From positions 434,001-498,000 of the forward strand of contig JADJRT010000001.1 of NCBI GenBank assembly GCA_016712035.1: a DNA stretch of 64,000 bases, read 5' to 3'. Under the pieces are notes generated by a model, which was not told the origin of the DNA, did not search any database, and was given only the letters and a program-made list of their open reading frames with translations. The translations under genes were made by a program, and so were the position numbers. Source of the stretch: Flammeovirgaceae bacterium. Lineage in GTDB: Bacteria; Bacteroidota; Bacteroidia; Cytophagales; Cyclobacteriaceae. Shown here piece by piece: positions 53,934 through 62,169 of the stretch (its first letter is position 1; each line of letters starts with the position of its first letter).

Positions 53934-55982
53934 ATGAAGCTTTATTTGTTCTTACTGCTTGTTTTATTTTCATCACCCGTGTTTGCGCAACATGTTCCAA
54001 CCTTTGAAGAGGTTATTTCGCTGCGCAGCATAGGCAGTGTTACACTTTCGGATGATGGAAAGCATATAATCTATACTGTACAAACCACGGATTGGAATGA
54101 AAATCGATTTGATACAGAAATTTGGTTGAGTAAAAATGGTAGTCAGCCCTTTCAATTAACTAACACAACCAAAGGAAGTAGTTCCGGTGCCGAGTTTTCA
54201 CCTGATGGAAAGTGGATTGCGTTTTTGGCCGATCGTGGAAATAAAAACCAAATTCAGATAATCAATATGGATGGTGGTGAGGCAAGAACAGTTACTCACG
54301 AAGAGGAAAGTATCTCGAACTTTGAATGGCACCCCTCTGGTCAGAGTTTTATTTTTCTTAAATCCGAAAAGGAAGATAAAATCAAAAGAGAGCAAGAGAA
54401 AAGATATGGTGGGTTTGAAGCGGATGATAAAGAATTTACACTCTCGCACCTTTGGCAAATTGATTTCAATCCCGATTTGCCCGATCCTTCCGAGTTGCCT
54501 TGTTATGAGAAAACAGATTCCTTAAAAGTTAAAGCCGGCTGCATAGAATGGCCTAAAGCGAGGCGGCTAACAGACGGAAAGTTTACGGTCACTTCTTTCC
54601 GGGTTTCCCCCGATGGAAAATCTGTTGCCTTTGGTCATCAGCCTAACCCATTAATCAACTCCTTCCTCAAGTCGGATATTTCCTTAGTTGGTTTAGCCGA
54701 TAAAAAAATTGTTTCCTTAGTAAAAAATCCGAGCTCCGATGGATTGGAAGATTGGTCGCCTGATTCAAAAGAAATTTTATTCACTTCTAATCTTTCCGAT
54801 TCGACTTCTAACTTTTATTCGAATTCTAAATTATTCGCAATACAAATTGAAACTAAAACCACCCGGCAGTTAGCTAAAACCATGGATGAAGATTTAGGGG
54901 GATTTAAATGGGAGCAAACAGGTATCTATGCTTCGATCTGGAACAAAACAAAAAGGCATTTGTATCGCATTGATCCCGCCACGGGAGCACATTCTGTTTT
55001 CAAAAATTCTCCAAATCAGATTTATAATTTCTCATTCTCTAAAGACGGGCAAACTCTTGCTTACACAGCACATGCCGATGACCAATTAAACGAATTATTT
55101 GTTTCAAAGCTGAATGAGCCGGGCCAACAGCTAACCGATATGACGGGTCAAACAAAAAACTGGAAAGTAGCGCAGAGTGAAGTCATTAGTTGGAAGAGTA
55201 AGGATGGCGCTACCATTGAAGGGGTACTTCACAAGCCAAAAGATTATGATCCGTCAAAAAGATATCCATTGCTCGTTATGATTCATGGTGGACCTACCGG
55301 TATTGATACGCCTACACCGGTGCCAGGTTATGTTTATCCCGTTTTGCAATGGCTAGATAAAGGATGTCTGGTATTGCGACCAAACTATCGAGGCTCTGCA
55401 GGCTATGGCGAAGCGTTCCGATCGTTGAATGTTAAGAACCTGGGTGTAGGCGATATGTGGGATGTACTAAGCGGTATTGATTATCTCGACAAGAAAGGGC
55501 TGATCGATAAAACAAAAATGGGCAGCATGGGCTGGAGCCAGGGCGGTTATATCTCAGCCTTTTTAACAACAAACACCGATGTGTTTAAAGCAATTTCGGT
55601 TGGGGCGGGTATCAGCAACTGGATGACATACTATGTGAACACCGACATTCATCCTTTTACAAGACAATATTTAAAGGCAACTCCATGGAGTGATGAAATG
55701 ATTTACAAGAAAACATCGCCCATAACAAACATCAACAAAGCAAAAACACCAACCCTGATTCAGCATGGTGAATTTGACAGACGTGTACCTATTGCGAATG
55801 CGTATGAATTGTTACAAGGCTTGCGCGATAAAAATGTTCCTGCCGAGTTGATTGTTTATAAAGGCTTTGGTCATGGCATTACCAAGCCTAAAGAAAAGTT
55901 AGCGGCCACTTGGCATAACTGGCAATGGTTCAATAAATATATCTGGGGGGAGAAGGTTGAGTTGCCTGTGGGGGATAAGTAA
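53934..55982 (+). CDS. S9-family prolyl oligopeptidase-type serine peptidase
   Basis: 682 residues. Signal peptide MKLYLFLLLVLFSSPVFAQ. N-terminal seven-bladed propeller with PD40 repeats (FSPDGKWIAFLAD, VSPDGKSVAFGHQ, WSPDSKEILFTSN, FSKDGQTLAYTA), then an alpha/beta hydrolase (about 430-682). Catalytic Ser535 in GWSQGGYIS, Asp in HGEFDRRVP, His in GFGHGI. Acts on short peptides in the periplasm or outside the cell, in keeping with the neighbouring M20 amidohydrolases. Length and motifs normal. Confidence 0.95.
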   Translation: MKLYLFLLLVLFSSPVFAQHVPTFEEVISLRSIGSVTLSDDGKHIIYTVQTTDWNENRFDTEIWLSKNGSQPFQLTNTTKGSSSGAEFSPDGKWIAFLADRGNKNQIQIINMDGGEARTVTHEEESISNFEWHPSGQSFIFLKSEKEDKIKREQEKRYGGFEADDKEFTLSHLWQIDFNPDLPDPSELPCYEKTDSLKVKAGCIEWPKARRLTDGKFTVTSFRVSPDGKSVAFGHQPNPLINSFLKSDISLVGLADKKIVSLVKNPSSDGLEDWSPDSKEILFTSNLSDSTSNFYSNSKLFAIQIETKTTRQLAKTMDEDLGGFKWEQTGIYASIWNKTKRHLYRIDPATGAHSVFKNSPNQIYNFSFSKDGQTLAYTAHADDQLNELFVSKLNEPGQQLTDMTGQTKNWKVAQSEVISWKSKDGATIEGVLHKPKDYDPSKRYPLLVMIHGGPTGIDTPTPVPGYVYPVLQWLDKGCLVLRPNYRGSAGYGEAFRSLNVKNLGVGDMWDVLSGIDYLDKKGLIDKTKMGSMGWSQGGYISAFLTTNTDVFKAISVGAGISNWMTYYVNTDIHPFTRQYLKATPWSDEMIYKKTSPITNINKAKTPTLIQHGEFDRRVPIANAYELLQGLRDKNVPAELIVYKGFGHGITKPKEKLAATWHNWQWFNKYIWGEKVELPVGDK

Positions 55983-55989
55983 AAATTTT

Positions 55990-56060
55990 ACCATTAAGCT
56001 CATTAAGAAATTATGTCGGGTCACCATAATGTTCTTAAACTCTTAATTTATCTTAATGGT
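55990..56060. terminator. CATTAAG/CTTAATG nested inverted repeat between convergent genes
   Basis: Three nested arm pairs: ACCATTAAG (55990-55998) with CTTAATGGT (56052-56060); TTAAGAA (56003-56009) with TTCTTAA (56032-56038); ATTATG (56010-56015) with CATAAT (56025-56030). The loop is TCGGGTCAC, with one bulged G. It fills the gap between the S9 peptidase and a convergent redoxin gene, where a two-way transcription stop would be expected. Confidence 0.6.
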
Positions 56061-56065
56061 TAATC

Positions 56066-56647
56066 CTATTTCCATTTTATCCCGCAGCCAATCGCTTTTG
56101 TTTTAGTTACGGGTACCGGCTTTTGAGCGATCAAAGCGTCAATCGCATCTTCAACGTATCGTTTGGTAACCTCATCAGCGGTGCGAGGGTTATCATCGAT
56201 GGCTCCTATATAGGCAACCTTTAACATTTTATCCAGTACAAAAACGTGAGGCGTGTTTGTTGCCCCATAGGCTTTGGCGATAGCCTGAGTTTCATCCATA
56301 ACATATGGAAATGTATAATCCTTCTTTTTGGCTATTCGAACCATGTCATCAAATGTATCGCCCGATCCGTCATTCGCATTTATTGAAATCAGTGGGAACC
56401 CCTTAGAAGAATACTTCTCATTAAGCGCAATGATACGCGCATTGTAAGCCTTTGAGTAGGGACATGTGTTACAATCAAAAATTACAATGAATCCTTTTGC
56501 ATCTTTATAGTTGGAAAGAGAAATCATTTTACCATCCACATTCTTTAATTTGAAGTCGGTAGCGGTATCACCTACTTCATATCCTTTTTTGTTTGTATTG
56601 GCCGCAATCAATAGGGCCACGCAAAAGATTCCGAAAATAGTTTTCAT
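56066..56647 (-). CDS. Thioredoxin-fold (AhpC/TSA-type) secreted protein
   Basis: 193 residues. Signal peptide (MKTIFGIFCVALLIAAN), then a peroxiredoxin-like domain: GDTATDFKLKNVDGKMISLSNY, the redox segment FDCNTCPYSKAYNARI with a CxxC, and VMDETQAIAKAYGATNTPHVFVLD. This is the group of secreted redoxin proteins with CxxCPYSK, common in Bacteroidota and usually of unknown substrate. The C-terminal Cys in GCGIKWK is an extra thiol. It is 13 bp after the TlpA-like gene, so the two form an operon. Both cysteines of the CxxC are present. Confidence 0.9.
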   Translation of the reverse strand: MKTIFGIFCVALLIAANTNKKGYEVGDTATDFKLKNVDGKMISLSNYKDAKGFIVIFDCNTCPYSKAYNARIIALNEKYSSKGFPLISINANDGSGDTFDDMVRIAKKKDYTFPYVMDETQAIAKAYGATNTPHVFVLDKMLKVAYIGAIDDNPRTADEVTKRYVEDAIDALIAQKPVPVTKTKAIGCGIKWK

Positions 56648-56660
56648 ACGTTTAGTTTTT

Positions 56661-57137
56661 TTATCGAACCTCTGAAATCAGTTTCTCTAATTCACCTTCG
56701 TGTAATTCCCTTTGAACTAATTTTCGTTTGCCGGTTTTGGTATTCACAACAAGTGTGGTAGGCAAAGCCCCTTGCCAATCTTTATCAATTTTATCAATCC
56801 AGTCGTTTGGATTTTGCTCTGCCAGAATAACGACCGTGGATTGGATTTTTTTTCTAGCTACAAACCTATTTACCTTATCGGGATTGGGGTCCAGATCATA
56901 ATCCATACTCACTAAAGTCACCTCAACATCCTTGTTGTCTCGATTCAATTCTTCGAAAAGGGGTATTTCTTTAACACATGGTGCACACCAGGTGGCCCAA
57001 AAATTAATAACCTGAATTCGCTCGTTTGAGGCGGTTAGCAATTGCTGTAGGTCACCCAACTTTATCTCTTTGGCTTGCTGAGCAGGAGCCATAAAGGATA
57101 TCTTAAGCAACAGGAGTAGTAGAACGGTTGACTTCAT
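56661..57137 (-). CDS. TlpA-like thioredoxin
   Basis: 158 residues from the ATG at 57137 (MKSTVLLLLLLKISFMAPAQ, signal peptide); longer in-frame starts exist at 57278 and 57194 but would place the signal internally. The redox site is WATWCAPC (Cys51, Cys54), followed by IPLFEELNRDNKDVEVTLVSMD and the cis-Pro region ALPTTLVV. Extracytoplasmic thiol-disulfide exchange, perhaps cytochrome c maturation or supply of reductant to the neighbouring redoxin (inference). First gene of the pair. Confidence 0.9.
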   Translation of the reverse strand: MKSTVLLLLLLKISFMAPAQQAKEIKLGDLQQLLTASNERIQVINFWATWCAPCVKEIPLFEELNRDNKDVEVTLVSMDYDLDPNPDKVNRFVARKKIQSTVVILAEQNPNDWIDKIDKDWQGALPTTLVVNTKTGKRKLVQRELHEGELEKLISEVR

Positions 57138-57520
57138 ATAAGGGAAACGAAATTTCAGCTTATCTGTTCGGATTGAAGTGGTAAAATTAGCCATGTAAGT
57201 TGAATGAAAGAAACTGACTAAAACGGTATAATTCAGACACTTAGAATTAACCAAAAATCGGCCGAAATAGTATTCCACAAAAATTGATAGTTGTCAACAT
57301 TGCCTTATTGTTAACGCTTAATTAGCTGATAGTCATAATTTTATGGCCACTATCGTTAATCAGTTCTTTGTGGACAACTATTGTCCGGCAAAAAATGAAC
57401 CTTTTTTTACGTGATATTCTAACGGTCAGATTTTCAATGAAATAGCCGTTGGATTTCGCATCGTTTTATGCTGAATCCCGGGCTACAGGGTTCAAAGAGA
57501 ACAGGCTGGTAAGCGGAAGT
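57138..57520. other. Gene-free stretch upstream of tlpA
   Basis: No reading frame here has convincing protein features. The part nearest tlpA should hold its promoter. The middle holds the nested inverted repeat described at 57287-57381. Between 57382 and 57520 I see nothing recognisable apart from a T7 run (57403-57409). Confidence 0.6.
57287..57381. repeat. 95-bp nested inverted repeat (MITE-like or structured RNA element)
   Basis: Terminal arms ATAGTTGTCAAC (57287-57298) and GTGGACAACTAT (57370-57381) match in 11 of 12 positions. Inside lie TTAACG (57311-57316) with CGTTAA (57354-57359), GATAGT (57328-57333) with ACTATC (57349-57354) and a central CATAA-TT-TTATG (57334-57345). The whole could fold into one long bulged hairpin. 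I see no target-site duplication and no ORF inside. It could be a miniature transposon remnant or a regulatory leader of tlpA. Confidence 0.55.
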
Positions 57521-57817
57521 CTACTTGATCGAAAACTTAAAGGCCCCTGCGGTTTGAGCCACGCGAGAGGAACTAATAATTGCGGCCTGATGATGCTCTT
57601 CAAACCAACAGAGGTAATCTGCATATTGAATACAATCATTTATCAGAACCCCGTCTTTTAAAATCTTAATTATTTTATCTGGGCTAAGGGTTGTCGCTAT
57701 TTTTTCCTTTTGATCAAGAGGCAAGCCCCCCAAACGAACGTATTCAATTCCTTTATATACCTGTCGGTCAACTCGCATAATTCTTGGGGCACCCTTATAT
57801 AGATGTTCGTTGGACAA
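57521..57817 (-). CDS. Small conserved-looking protein of unknown function
   Basis: 98 residues. Start MSNEHLYKGAPRIMRVDRQ; then VYKGIEYVRLGGLPLDQKEKI, PDKIIKILKDGVLINDCIQY and ADYLCWFEEHHQAA. The composition is that of a compact soluble alpha/beta protein, with codon use like the neighbours and no signal peptide. I do not recognise the family. It is transcribed away from the class V aminotransferase gene, sharing a 75-bp AT-rich intergenic region with it, so the two may share control. A weaker alternative is that it is spurious, but the protein looks real. Confidence 0.6.
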   Translation of the reverse strand: MSNEHLYKGAPRIMRVDRQVYKGIEYVRLGGLPLDQKEKIATTLSPDKIIKILKDGVLINDCIQYADYLCWFEEHHQAAIISSSRVAQTAGAFKFSIK

Positions 57818-57828
57818 ATATGGTAACC

Positions 57829-57865
57829 TTAAGTTTAATATCGATTAAAATTAAATTAAGTTTAA
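57829..57865. promoter_or_regulatory. Direct repeat TTAAGTTTAA in divergent intergenic region
   Basis: TTAAGTTTAA occurs at 57829-57838 and 57856-57865, 27 bp apart, between the divergent genes at 57817 and 57893, in otherwise AT-rich DNA. Two identical 10-mers at nearly three helical turns could be a regulator site; no regulator gene adjoins. Confidence 0.3.
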
Positions 57866-57892
57866 AAAACATCTAGCTCTAATTTTACCACC

Positions 57893-59047
57893 ATGATTCT
57901 AAATCAGCGATCAAAGTTCACATTACCTGCGGGTAGCGTTTATCTGAACTGCGCGTATATGTCGCCTCTGCTTAAAGCCGTTGAAAAGAAAGGGATCGAG
58001 GGCATGCTTCAAAAAAGAAATCCCGCTTTGGTGTCTCCTAAAGATTTTTTTGAGTTGACCGAGAAGGTGCGTAAAGAATATTCAAAACTTATTCAAGGCG
58101 AAGCAAACCGGATTGTACTTGTTCCGTCAGTTTCATATGGCATGGCTAACGTTGTGCGTAATGTTAACTTTTCGCAAACAAACAATATAGTTGTAACGGC
58201 TGAACAGTTTCCTAGTAATTACTATCCGTGGCAACGCGTTCAACAAACTACCGGAGCAACCTTGAAGGTGATTGCTGCACCTGATACGCGCACAAATCGT
58301 GGAGCACAATGGAATGAGAGAATTCTCGAGTCGATTGATGCAAACACAAAACTTGTCGCCTTGGGTCATGTCCATTGGGCCGATGGTACGCTTTTTAATC
58401 TCAAGGAAATTAGAAAACGAACCCGTGATGTGGGGGCGCTATTAGTAATTGACGGTACGCAGTCAGTCGGGGCGTTACCATTTAGTATAAAAGAAATTCA
58501 ACCCGATGCGTTGATTTGTGGTGGTTATAAATGGTTGATGGGTCCGTACTCGCTTGGCCTTGCTTACTATGGTGAGTATTTTGATAAAGGGATACCAGTC
58601 GAAGAAAACTGGATCAACCGGCTGCATAGCGAAAATTTTGCCGACTTGGTAAATTATGACCCGGATTATCAGCCCGGTGCACTTCGTTATGAAGTTGGCG
58701 AGCATAGTAATTTTATTCTGGTGCCCATGCTACTCGAAGCGCTAAAGCAGATTAACCAATGGAAGCCCCAGACGATTCAACGCTACTGTGCGGATATTTC
58801 AAAGAAGCCAATAAAACTATTGGGAGAAGCTGGCTACTGGATTGAAGATGAACAGTATCGGGGAAATCATTTGTTTGGCATTCGAATTCCAGAGGGAGCG
58901 AGTATAGATCCAATAAGAAGTGCACTGAAGAAAAACAAGATCTCCGTTTCTTTTCGCGGTAACGCCATTCGGGTTGCGCCCCACCTTTATAACACCGAAA
59001 AGGATTTGATGAAGTTGGCGAAGGTATTGCTGGCGCAGAAAGAATGA
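57893..59047 (+). CDS. Class V aminotransferase-fold PLP enzyme
   Basis: 384 residues. N-terminus VYLNCAYMSPL, the PLP-phosphate region PSVSYGMANVV, GHVHWADGTLFNL, Asp187 in LLVIDGTQSVGALPF, and the Schiff-base Lys213 in GGYKWLMGPYSLGL. These belong to the cysteine desulfurase-like/kynureninase-like branch of fold type I. No desulfurase active-site Cys loop is apparent, so aminotransferase, lyase or epimerase activity is possible. It overlaps the EamA transporter gene by ATGA, suggesting that the two handle the same small molecule, for example an amino-acid derivative (inference). Confidence 0.9.
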   Translation: MILNQRSKFTLPAGSVYLNCAYMSPLLKAVEKKGIEGMLQKRNPALVSPKDFFELTEKVRKEYSKLIQGEANRIVLVPSVSYGMANVVRNVNFSQTNNIVVTAEQFPSNYYPWQRVQQTTGATLKVIAAPDTRTNRGAQWNERILESIDANTKLVALGHVHWADGTLFNLKEIRKRTRDVGALLVIDGTQSVGALPFSIKEIQPDALICGGYKWLMGPYSLGLAYYGEYFDKGIPVEENWINRLHSENFADLVNYDPDYQPGALRYEVGEHSNFILVPMLLEALKQINQWKPQTIQRYCADISKKPIKLLGEAGYWIEDEQYRGNHLFGIRIPEGASIDPIRSALKKNKISVSFRGNAIRVAPHLYNTEKDLMKLAKVLLAQKE

Positions 59048-59966
59048 CCGCAAACAAAACCAATGATTATTTTTTTGGCGGGATTTTGATCGCGCTGCTT
59101 GGTGCGGTTTGCTTTTCTACCAAAGCAATATTTGTAAAGCTTGCTTACCGCGATACGGAAGTAGATGCCGTTACTTTGCTTGCACTGCGAATGATTTTCG
59201 CGCTTCCGTTCTTTTTGGTTACGGCCTTTGCCAATTCCAAAAAGCAAGACAATGTCCGGTTCACTACCCGTCAATGGATTTACATAGCTATTATAGGTTG
59301 TCTCGGGTATTATGTAAGCAGCTTGTTGGATTTTCTAGGCCTTCAATATGTTACAGCCGGCATAGAGCGATTGATCTTGTTTATCTATCCTACGCTGGTT
59401 GTTTTAATGTCTGCCCTTTTGTTTAAAGAAAAAATTAAACCCATTCAATGGATTGCGCTTGTTGTTACCTACGCTGGTTTACTAATAGCCTTTCTTGGTG
59501 AGGTAAATTTGCAATCGGGTCATTCGGATGACTTTTATTTGGGTTCGGTCTTGATTCTTATTTGCGCCTTTACATTCGCCAGTTACATTGTAGGAAGTGG
59601 CCGGCTTATTCCGATGGTGGGTGCTTCTAAATTTAATAGCTATGCCATGAGTTTCGCTTCGCTCGGGGTCTTGCTTCACTTCTTTATAACCACTAATGTA
59701 CCGCTTTGGCATTTTCCTGCAACGGTGTATGTCTATAGTTTTTCGATGGCGATTTTATCTACCGTTATTCCCTCCTACCTCATTTCAGAAGGAATAAAAA
59801 GAGTTGGCTCAGACAATGTGGCCATTGTAGCCAGCATTGGACCGGTATCAACCATTGCTATGGCATATTTCTTTTGGATGAGCCAATTTTCTTAGCGCAA
59901 ATTACAGGCACGGTACTTATTTTGGTAGGCGTGTTGCTGGTGAGCAGACAAAAGAGAAATCTTTGA
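59044..59966 (+). CDS. EamA/DMT-family transporter, one-base frameshift
   Basis: About 307 residues when rejoined, ten membrane helices in two EamA repeats (GGILIALLGAVCFSTKAIFVKLAYR; LGSVLILICAFTFASYIVGSG). Family exports amino acids or metabolites. The frame as written stops at 59895 in MAYFFWMSQFS; one extra T in T4 59872-59875 restores the family end FFLDEPIFLAQITGTVLILVGVLLVS and stop at 59966. The conserved xxEP motif before the last helix is what is lost. Co-transcribed with the PLP enzyme. Confidence 0.92.
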
Positions 59967-60010
59967 TTAAGTCACCTAATATAATCCTATGTAAATAGTA
60001 AATTCATACT

Positions 60011-60662
60011 ATGAAAAGAATCCTTGTCATTCTATTTTTTCTTTCCACGCAAATTTCGTTTGCGCAAACCCCCGAATTGATTTTTGTTTTTCTGAACAAG
60101 CGAAGTGATAAAGCAGCACTGCCCGAGGAAGAAGTTAAGAAGATCATGGATGGCCATATGGCTAACATTGAGCGATTAGCTAACGAAGGAAAGTTGATCC
60201 CCGCAGGACCATTCGATGCGGGTGGCGGTATTTTTATTTTTAAGTCAAGGTCTGTTGCTGAAGTAAATGAATGGTTGAGTACTGATCCGGGAGTAAAGGC
60301 AAATCGTTGGCGCGTGGAGGTGCTGCCTTACTTTCCAAGAACGGGTTCTGCATGTGCGGTGGGCGAGCCCTACGAAATGGTCACCTATCAGTTTATCCGC
60401 TACATACCAAACATTGCCAAGTTCAACATTCAACATGCGCCCGAAAACGTTTAAGAAGCACGATGAGTACTTAAAAACAATCATCAAAACCGGAAACGCA
60501 GTGGCCGAAGGGACCTTTGGAGATTCAGAAGGCGGCATTTTGGTTATGAAAGGCGATTTACAAATGGAAGTAATAGAAAGCGACCCAGCGGTGCGCGAAG
60601 GCTTGCTTGAAATTGAAATTCAAAAACTGTGGATTGCCAAAGGTGGGTTTTGTGAAAAGTAA
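60011..60662 (+). CDS. Secreted tandem YCII-domain protein, one-base frameshift
   Basis: About 216 residues when rejoined. Signal peptide MKRILVILFFLSTQISFAQ. First YCII-like domain about 22-110: FVFLNKRSDKAALPEEEVKKIMDGHMANIERLANEGKLIPAGPFD, with ferredoxin-like dimer features. Second about 125-212: HDEYLKTIIKTGNAVAEGTFGDSEGGILVM. The frame as written stops at 60454; one A fewer in A4 60444-60447 gives HAPETFKKHDEYL and continues to 60662. YCII domains occur in small enzymes and stress proteins; function is mostly unknown, and export of a double domain is unusual. Confidence 0.85.
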
Positions 60663-60679
60663 GTAGTCAACATTTTAAA

Positions 60680-61558
60680 TTACTCACTCACCACCACCGC
60701 TAACTTATCACCTTTTGAATTAACAGCAAGTCGCGTTACACCCTTCAACAACTCGCTACCTGCGGCAAGTTTAATTTCAGTCCACGCATTTCCTTTTTTA
60801 GGATCAAAAACAAAAAGCTTTGATCCATCACTCGAAAGAATTTTTCCTTCAGGTGTCCAGCAAATATCTTCGCGACCTGGGAGCGTTAGGGCGATTGTTG
60901 TTAGAGCCATTGTTTCTGTATCAACTTTCCTTATTTGCCAATCGGTAGATGAAATTTTTTGAATGAAACTAAATCCTCTCTCTTTCGGGATCAGATGCAG
61001 GGACCGCCCGATATTTTGTGCGAGAACTGTGTCCTCCTTAGTAGGTAATCTCAGATAATGTAGTGTATTCGGTTCACCCAAAATAAACATCGCGATGTGA
61101 CTGTTATCAGCCCAAACATGATACCCAACCGTCATGTTATCAATAATTACATAAGGGTCTCCTCCGCCCAAGGGATATTTTCCCAAATCCTGTGCGCCAT
61201 TATCGCGTTGAATAATACACGATAAATAAGTATTGTCGGGCGTGTGAGTAGGTGAATATTCTCTTTCCGTTGTTTGCGTTATAGATACCGTTTCGCGGGT
61301 TTCATAGTTGTATGATTTAATATCAGAACGACCCTCGTCATTAAAGGAAGAATAATATAAAACAGGATCGGTGCGGTTAAACCCCGGTTGATTATCATAG
61401 CCTGGATGATTCGTAATGTTGGTTGGGTTAGAGATCGTGATTTTGTTCTTCTTGACTTTCAGATCAAACAGCAAAATTTCAGAACCCGTTTGAGCCATAC
61501 CATTGAAGGATGTCAAAATTGACAGAACAACCAAAATCGATTTCATGAAGGTTTTCAT
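60680..61558 (-). CDS. PD40/TolB-like beta-propeller secreted protein
   Basis: 292 residues from the ATG at 61558 (MKTFMKSILVVLSILTSFNG, signal peptide); an in-frame start at 61597 adds 13 residues and is less likely. WD40-like PD40 repeats: TNHPGYDNQPGFNRTDPVLYYSS, EYSPTHTPDNTYLSC, YHVWADNSHIAMFIL, REDICWTPEGKILSS. This is a TolB-like six-blade propeller without enzymatic domain. Probably a binding protein in the periplasm. Follows the 2H phosphoesterase gene in the same direction. Confidence 0.88.
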   Translation of the reverse strand: MKTFMKSILVVLSILTSFNGMAQTGSEILLFDLKVKKNKITISNPTNITNHPGYDNQPGFNRTDPVLYYSSFNDEGRSDIKSYNYETRETVSITQTTEREYSPTHTPDNTYLSCIIQRDNGAQDLGKYPLGGGDPYVIIDNMTVGYHVWADNSHIAMFILGEPNTLHYLRLPTKEDTVLAQNIGRSLHLIPKERGFSFIQKISSTDWQIRKVDTETMALTTIALTLPGREDICWTPEGKILSSDGSKLFVFDPKKGNAWTEIKLAAGSELLKGVTRLAVNSKGDKLAVVVSE

Positions 61559-61597
61559 GCTTATATTTTTTGCTAAAGTCGTTAAGAAACCGTTCAA

Positions 61598-62149
61598 TTA
61601 AAAATCGAAGTTTGCATAGGGTATCCACACCTTGCCATCATGCTTTAAAAGGGTGATGCCATTCACATCAAATTTTTCTGTATACCTTTTACCTCTAAAC
61701 TCTTGCCAGGCAATCTCAAACTTGTCTTTTTTCAAATCCCGGAAGGCTAACGTGATATGGGGATGAAAGGGTTTGTCGCGGTATTGGGCATTAAAAAGAT
61801 TTAGCTCAATTTTTACAAATCGATGCAGTTGTTGTTGCAAGAGCCGAAGGATTTCAGATTCAATCACCTGGGCAAAAATTACTCGTGGGGCAAAGCAATT
61901 GAAGTCCTGAAGTTGAATTTCAAAACTTTTATTTCCTGTAGAGAAGTTTTTCAGCGATTCAATTAACTTATTTTCTTTAGCTTCCTTCCATTGAAAAGGC
62001 ATGTGTAAGGTGATGTGGGGCGGTGCATTTAGCGCACCTTTACTTTGATAAGCCGTATAAAAATACTCTTTAAAAGATTGCAGCTGCGCTTGGATGGCGG
62101 GTGGTGGTAGAAGGGCAATAAAATAGAGTGCAAGTCCAGGTGGTGGCAT
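61598..62149 (-). CDS. 2'-5' RNA ligase-like (2H phosphoesterase) protein
   Basis: 183 residues. Two HxTx motifs, HITL (His45, Thr47) and HPHITLAF (His131, Thr133), the catalytic pairs of LigT/2H phosphoesterases, which act on 2',3'-cyclic or 2'-5' phosphodiesters. Start MPPPGLALYFIALLPPP, with the FIALLPPP strand usual at the N-terminus. Cytoplasmic. Lies between the TPR membrane protein and the propeller gene, all leftward. Confidence 0.9.
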   Translation of the reverse strand: MPPPGLALYFIALLPPPAIQAQLQSFKEYFYTAYQSKGALNAPPHITLHMPFQWKEAKENKLIESLKNFSTGNKSFEIQLQDFNCFAPRVIFAQVIESEILRLLQQQLHRFVKIELNLFNAQYRDKPFHPHITLAFRDLKKDKFEIAWQEFRGKRYTEKFDVNGITLLKHDGKVWIPYANFDF

Positions 62150-62169
62150 AGAGTTACTTTAACGCAATG

